Positions 58,226 through 59,097 of a DNA stretch of 59,097 nt are shown piece by piece. The notes under the pieces were generated by a model. That model ran no database searches. It was given only the letters and a program-made list of their open reading frames with translations, and was not told the DNA's origin. The position numbers and the translations under genes are program-made. Origin of the DNA: an uncultured Pelagibacteraceae bacterium (GTDB taxonomy: Bacteria; Pseudomonadota; Alphaproteobacteria; Pelagibacterales; Pelagibacteraceae). Where the stretch lies: assembly GCA_902518395.1 (NCBI GenBank), contig CABYFX010000002.1:1-59097 (forward strand), read 5' to 3'. How positions within the stretch are numbered: the first letter of the stretch is position 1; every line of letters starts with the position of its first letter.

Positions 58226-58621
58226 ATGAAGCTAACTATACCTTACTATTTACATAAAGCTGGTGCGGGTTTTCCATCCCCTGCTACGGATTATATTGAG
58301 GAAGACATCGATTTAAATGTTCATTTAATCAAAAATGTTCCAGCAACCTTCATTATAAGAGTTCAAGGGAAATCAATGGTGGATGTTGGAATTAATGATG
58401 GGGATCTATTAGTTGTTGATAAAAGTTTAACACCAAAAAACTTCTCAACAGTTATTGCAAATGTTCATGACGAACTAGTTGTTAAAAGTTTGGTTCAAGA
58501 AAGAGATAAAAAATTTTTAACATCAGGTTCTAAAGAATTTACAGATCGAATTTTAATTAACGAAGATGAAGATGTATTTATTTGGGGGGTTGTAACTTAT
58601 GTCATCCATTCAGTATACTAA
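58226..58621 (+). CDS. umuD: UmuD-like S24 peptidase, error-prone polymerase V accessory subunit
   Basis: [40 protein letters not shown] (catalytic Ser), VVKSL (catalytic Lys), followed by umuC. Confidence 0.94.
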   Translation: MKLTIPYYLHKAGAGFPSPATDYIEEDIDLNVHLIKNVPATFIIRVQGKSMVDVGINDGDLLVVDKSLTPKNFSTVIANVHDELVVKSLVQERDKKFLTSGSKEFTDRILINEDEDVFIWGVVTYVIHSVY

Positions 58622-59097
58622 AAAAATAGCACTTATTGATTGTAACTCTTTTTATGTTTCTTGTGAAAGATTATTCAATCCTAAAATAAGAAAAAAACCT
58701 GTTGTAGTTTTATCTAACAATGATGGTTGTATAATTTCAAGATCAACCGAAGCAAAAGCTTTAGGTATTAAAATGGGAGAACCTTACTTTAAAGCAAAAG
58801 ATATTATTGTTAAAAATAAAGTTGAAGTTTTTTCATCTAATTATTCTTTATATGGAGATTTATCTAGAAGAGTGATGCGAACGCTAAAAAGATTTAATTC
58901 TGCCATTGAAGTTTATTCTATCGATGAAGCATTTTTAGATTTATCGAATTTTCCAGATAACGAAGTTGAAAAAGTTGGAAAAGAAATTAGAGAAACAGTT
59001 TTAAAGTGGACAGGTATTCCAACTAGTATTGGTATTGCTAAAACAAAAACTTTGAGTAAAGTTGCGAATCATATTGCAAAGAAAAAAAAATCAGGTG
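58599..59097 (+). CDS. umuC: UmuC, Y-family DNA polymerase subunit (5' part; truncated by window end)
   Basis: ATG at 58599 overlaps umuD by 23 bp: [64 protein letters not shown]...[11 protein letters not shown]. Confidence 0.94.
   Translation, partial: MSSIQYTKKIALIDCNSFYVSCERLFNPKIRKKPVVVLSNNDGCIISRSTEAKALGIKMGEPYFKAKDIIVKNKVEVFSSNYSLYGDLSRRVMRTLKRFNSAIEVYSIDEAFLDLSNFPDNEVEKVGKEIRETVLKWTGIPTSIGIAKTKTLSKVANHIAKKKKSG

Noticed and set aside
1-59097. CRISPR arrays, toxin-antitoxin pairs, prophage or IS elements
   Set aside because: No spaced repeat arrays, transposase, integrase, phage structural or Cas-like proteins were recognised in the translations.

Overview
The window looks like a contiguous piece of a streamlined, very AT-rich alphaproteobacterial chromosome. 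Protein content and gene layout point to SAR11/Pelagibacterales, but this is inferred from recognition and was not searched. I see about 60 tightly packed protein genes and no rRNA, convincing tRNA, CRISPR array, IS element or prophage. Main blocks, in order: (i) left edge: a ksgA 3' fragment fused out of frame to a start-less rplI 3' fragment, followed by dnaB; (ii) RND exporter, cvpA, purF, an HD-domain protein carrying the six-ligand pattern of diiron oxygenases, YyaL-type thioredoxin-domain protein, gshA and gshB; (iii) transporters, Gfo/Idh/MocA pair, threonine aldolase with a glycine-amidinotransferase-like enzyme, NAD-dependent formate dehydrogenase, msrA; (iv) a photolyase/cryptochrome, DUF393, DUF2256 cluster converging on a tight operon of pxpBC, EamA, FAD oxidoreductase, DUF1365, Cfa and DUF3833; (v) TRAP transporter with an attenuator-like hairpin; (vi) a long minus-strand run psd-pssA-GT-rlmE-guaB-TPR-guaA-gloA-panB, with an IMPDH lacking the CBS domain; (vii) icd, alaS, recA, tolC, glycerate kinase, two GFA proteins and umuD-umuC (umuC cut by the window end). 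Best leads: a 15-bp LexA-box candidate shared by umuD and recA; the divergent umuD intergenic region (exact DnaA box, palindrome, phased repeats); a photolyase that seems to have lost two Fe-S ligands; the orphan HD diiron protein; and convergent gene pairs with essentially no 3' intergenic space. I did not find a clearly unprecedented multi-gene system; the candidates are stated with their limits.
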